From Geobacter sp. UBA1603 (lineage in GTDB: Bacteria; Desulfobacterota; Desulfuromonadia; Geobacterales; Pseudopelobacteraceae): a stretch of DNA of 8,309 nucleotides. Each line of letters opens with the position of its first letter. Position 1 is the first letter of the stretch. The position numbers and the translations under genes were made by a program. Where the stretch lies: the NCBI GenBank assembly GCA_002322035.1, contig DCNF01000029.1, positions 18,886 to 27,194 on the forward strand, in the 5' to 3' direction. Shown piece by piece: positions 6,317 through 8,309 of this stretch. The notes under the pieces are model-generated. The model saw nothing but the letters and a program-made list of their open reading frames with translations, made no database searches and had not been told where the DNA came from.

Positions 6317-8309
6317 ACATCTCCGGTCTGTTCATAAAGCGCCCGGTCATGACCAGCCTGGTCATGCTGGCGGTGATGCTCTTCGGCCTGTTTGCCTATC
6401 GTCTGCTGCCGGTCAACGATCTGCCGAACATCGACTACCCGACAATCCAGGTCCGCTCCGATCTGCCGGGCGCCAACCCGGAAACCATGGCTTCTGCCGT
6501 GGCGACTCCGCTGGAGCGTCAATTTTCAACGATTGCCGGCCTCGACTCAATGAGTTCCACCAACGGGCAGGGGATATCAATCATTACCCTTAAGTTCTCC
6601 CTGGAGAAGGGTATCGACTCGGCGGCCCAGGATGTCCAGGCAGCCATCTCCAAGGCGGCCCGGCAGTTGCCCCGGGATATGCCGACCCCGCCCTCCTACC
6701 AGAAGGTCAATCCGGCTGACCAGCCGGTGCTGTACCTGGCGCTCAGTTCGCCAAGCCTGCCGCTCTCGGAAGTCAACGAATTCGCCGACACGGTCATTTC
6801 CCCCCGTATCTCCATGATCAATGGTGTAGCCCAGGTGCTGGTCTACGGCTCACAGAAATATGCCGTGCGTGTGCAGCTGGATCCACGGGCGCTCGCCAGC
6901 CGGGGGATCGGTGTCGACGAGGTTGCTGCCGCTCTCGATGCCGGAAACGTCAACCTGCCGACCGGTGGTCTGCAGGGGGCCCGGCAGGCATTTACCATCC
7001 AGGCTACCGGTCAGCTGTACGATGCCGGCGCATTTAAAAAACTGATTGTGGCATATCGTGGCGGTGCTCCGGTGCGTCTTTCCGACATCGCCCAGGTTAA
7101 CGACAGCGTCGAGAACGATAAAATCGCCGCCTGGTACAACACAAAGGGTACGTCGGTGCGGGCGATCGTGCTTGCTGTCCAACGCCAGCCGGGGGTTAAC
7201 ACCATCGAGGTGGTTGACAGCATTAAACGTCAGATACCCTTGTTCCGCAGCCAGCTTCCCGGTTCGGTCGAGCTGAATATCCTTTTTGACCGGACCCAGT
7301 CGATCCGCGAGTCGGTAAAAGAGGTAAAATTTACACTGCTTCTGACAATTGCGCTGGTTGTTATGGTTATTTTTATCTTCCTGCGCAATGTTTCGGCGAC
7401 CGTTATACCCAGCCTGGCACTGCCGCTCTCGATCATCGGCACCTTTGCCGCCATGTACCTTCTCGGATTCTCGGTCAACACGATCACCCTGATGGCGTTG
7501 ACTCTCTCGGTTGGTTTTGTCGTTGACGATGCCATCGTCATGCTCGAGAACATTGTCCGGCACATGGAGCATGGAGAAAAACCGCTGGAGGCTGCCTACA
7601 ACGGGGCACGGGAAATCGGGTTTACCATCCTCTCAATGACGATTTCGCTGGTGGCGGTTTTCATTCCGGTACTTTTCATGGCAGGTATGCTCGGGCGTAT
7701 GCTGCATGAATTCGCCGTCACCATTACCGTTTCAATACTGATCTCGGGAGTGGTCTCCCTGACGTTAACCCCCATGCTCTGCAGCAGGTTCATCAAGGCG
7801 CCATCCAGTCAGTCCCATGGCATGCTCTACAATCTGATGGAGCGTTTTTTCGATCGTCTGCGGCGCGGGTATGAACGAAGCCTGACGCGTGTCCTGCGCT
7901 ACCGCCGGGCCACCGTTGTCGTGACGTTGGCTATGGCGGCAGTGACGGTCTGGCTGTTCACGCGTATGCCGATGGGGTTGCTCCCCTCCGATGATATCGG
8001 GGCTATCTTTGCCACGACCGAGGGGGCCCAGGGGGTCTCGTTTGAAGAGATGAAGGCCCAGCAGATGAAGGTTGTGGAAAAGGTGCTGCAGGAGTCGAAC
8101 GTGGAGGCATTCATGTCTTCAGTGGGAGCTTCCGGCAGCAGAGTCGGGTCCAACTCCGGTTTTCTGTTCATGAAGCTGAAGCCGCGCCATGAGCGGACGC
8201 TGAATGCCGATCAGATTATTCAGAAAATGCGGCCGTCAGTGTCGAGCATACCAGGAATCATGGTATTTATGCGCAATCCGCCGCTGATCCAGCTTGACAC
8301 CACCCAGAG
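6313..8309 (+). CDS. RND multidrug efflux permease (AcrB/MdtB-MdtC type), N-terminal 665 residues, runs off right edge
   Basis: The inner-membrane proton/drug antiporter of the tripartite pump. From a GTG at 6313, overlapping the adaptor stop as GTGA, the frame is open to the window edge: 665 of about 1030 residues. The N-terminus NISGLFIKRPVMTSLVMLAVMLFG is the classic RND start with membrane helix 1 (about 11-30). A periplasmic porter and docking domain follows (GANPETMASAVATPLERQ; GNVNLPTGGLQG). Helices 2-6 are at about 340-493, and helix 4 carries the proton-relay pair Asp405-Asp406 in VGFVVDDAIVMLEN. Helix 7 is at about 533-550, after which the second periplasmic domain begins. The partner Lys in helix 10 is outside the window. 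The sequence looks like the HAE1 drug-type branch rather than heavy-metal CusA. Substrate cannot be told from sequence. A GTG start with only a weak ribosome site suggests dependence on adaptor translation. Confidence 0.93.
   Translation, partial: MNISGLFIKRPVMTSLVMLAVMLFGLFAYRLLPVNDLPNIDYPTIQVRSDLPGANPETMASAVATPLERQFSTIAGLDSMSSTNGQGISIITLKFSLEKGIDSAAQDVQAAISKAARQLPRDMPTPPSYQKVNPADQPVLYLALSSPSLPLSEVNEFADTVISPRISMINGVAQVLVYGSQKYAVRVQLDPRALASRGIGVDEVAAALDAGNVNLPTGGLQGARQAFTIQATGQLYDAGAFKKLIVAYRGGAPVRLSDIAQVNDSVENDKIAAWYNTKGTSVRAIVLAVQRQPGVNTIEVVDSIKRQIPLFRSQLPGSVELNILFDRTQSIRESVKEVKFTLLLTIALVVMVIFIFLRNVSATVIPSLALPLSIIGTFAAMYLLGFSVNTITLMALTLSVGFVVDDAIVMLENIVRHMEHGEKPLEAAYNGAREIGFTILSMTISLVAVFIPVLFMAGMLGRMLHEFAVTITVSILISGVVSLTLTPMLCSRFIKAPSSQSHGMLYNLMERFFDRLRRGYERSLTRVLRYRRATVVVTLAMAAVTVWLFTRMPMGLLPSDDIGAIFATTEGAQGVSFEEMKAQQMKVVEKVLQESNVEAFMSSVGASGSRVGSNSGFLFMKLKPRHERTLNADQIIQKMRPSVSSIPGIMVFMRNPPLIQLDTTQ

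Noticed and set aside
6850..7572. Long minus-strand open frame (240 codons) opposite the RND permease
   Set aside because: The opposite frame encodes unmistakable RND motifs, including the Asp405-Asp406 pair. The antisense product is low-complexity and polar with no family resemblance.

Overview
The window reads as ordinary core-genome sequence from a moderately GC-rich, Gram-negative, probably anaerobic bacterium. The combination of a YedF + DUF3343 selenium/sulfur pair, a DUF721/DciA helicase-loader protein, EttA, a stand-alone rubrerythrin-like protein and a two-gene RND efflux unit would fit a Geobacter-like Desulfuromonadota. That taxonomic call is inference from gene content, not from a marker alignment. 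Protein-coding density is high. No RNA gene, mobile element, CRISPR array or long repeat was seen.

Layout. Bases 1-1837 are minus strand: the first 298 residues of ffh (signal recognition particle GTPase, running off the left edge), its own sigma70-like promoter, then upstream the yedF gene and a DUF3343 gene that overlap by 4 bases. From 1882 a plus-strand unit begins at a near-consensus promoter: an 88-residue membrane protein overlapping a DUF721 (DciA-like) gene. It converges on ettA (minus, 2691-4370), a full-length ABC-F translation factor. A 176-base divergent intergenic region (4371-4546) holds a candidate promoter for ettA on one strand. On the other strand it holds a promoter for a rubrerythrin-like protein, whose -10 region is covered by a 16-base inverted repeat. 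After a strong intrinsic terminator (5068-5099) a new plus-strand operon starts: a lipoprotein periplasmic adaptor (5180-6316) overlapping by 4 bases an RND inner-membrane permease that runs off the right edge.

How the genes relate. The blocks are mostly independent transcription units. ffh (membrane targeting), ettA (translation gating) and the DUF721 gene (replication) are housekeeping. YedF and DUF3343 are a recognised co-occurring pair proposed to handle reactive selenium or sulfur. The adaptor and permease together form two parts of a tripartite drug-type efflux pump, with the outer-membrane channel not in view. I did not find a convincing undescribed system. The points most worth a second look are the palindrome over the rubrerythrin-like promoter together with that protein's altered second diiron motif, and the compact promoter arrangement at 1882-1934.
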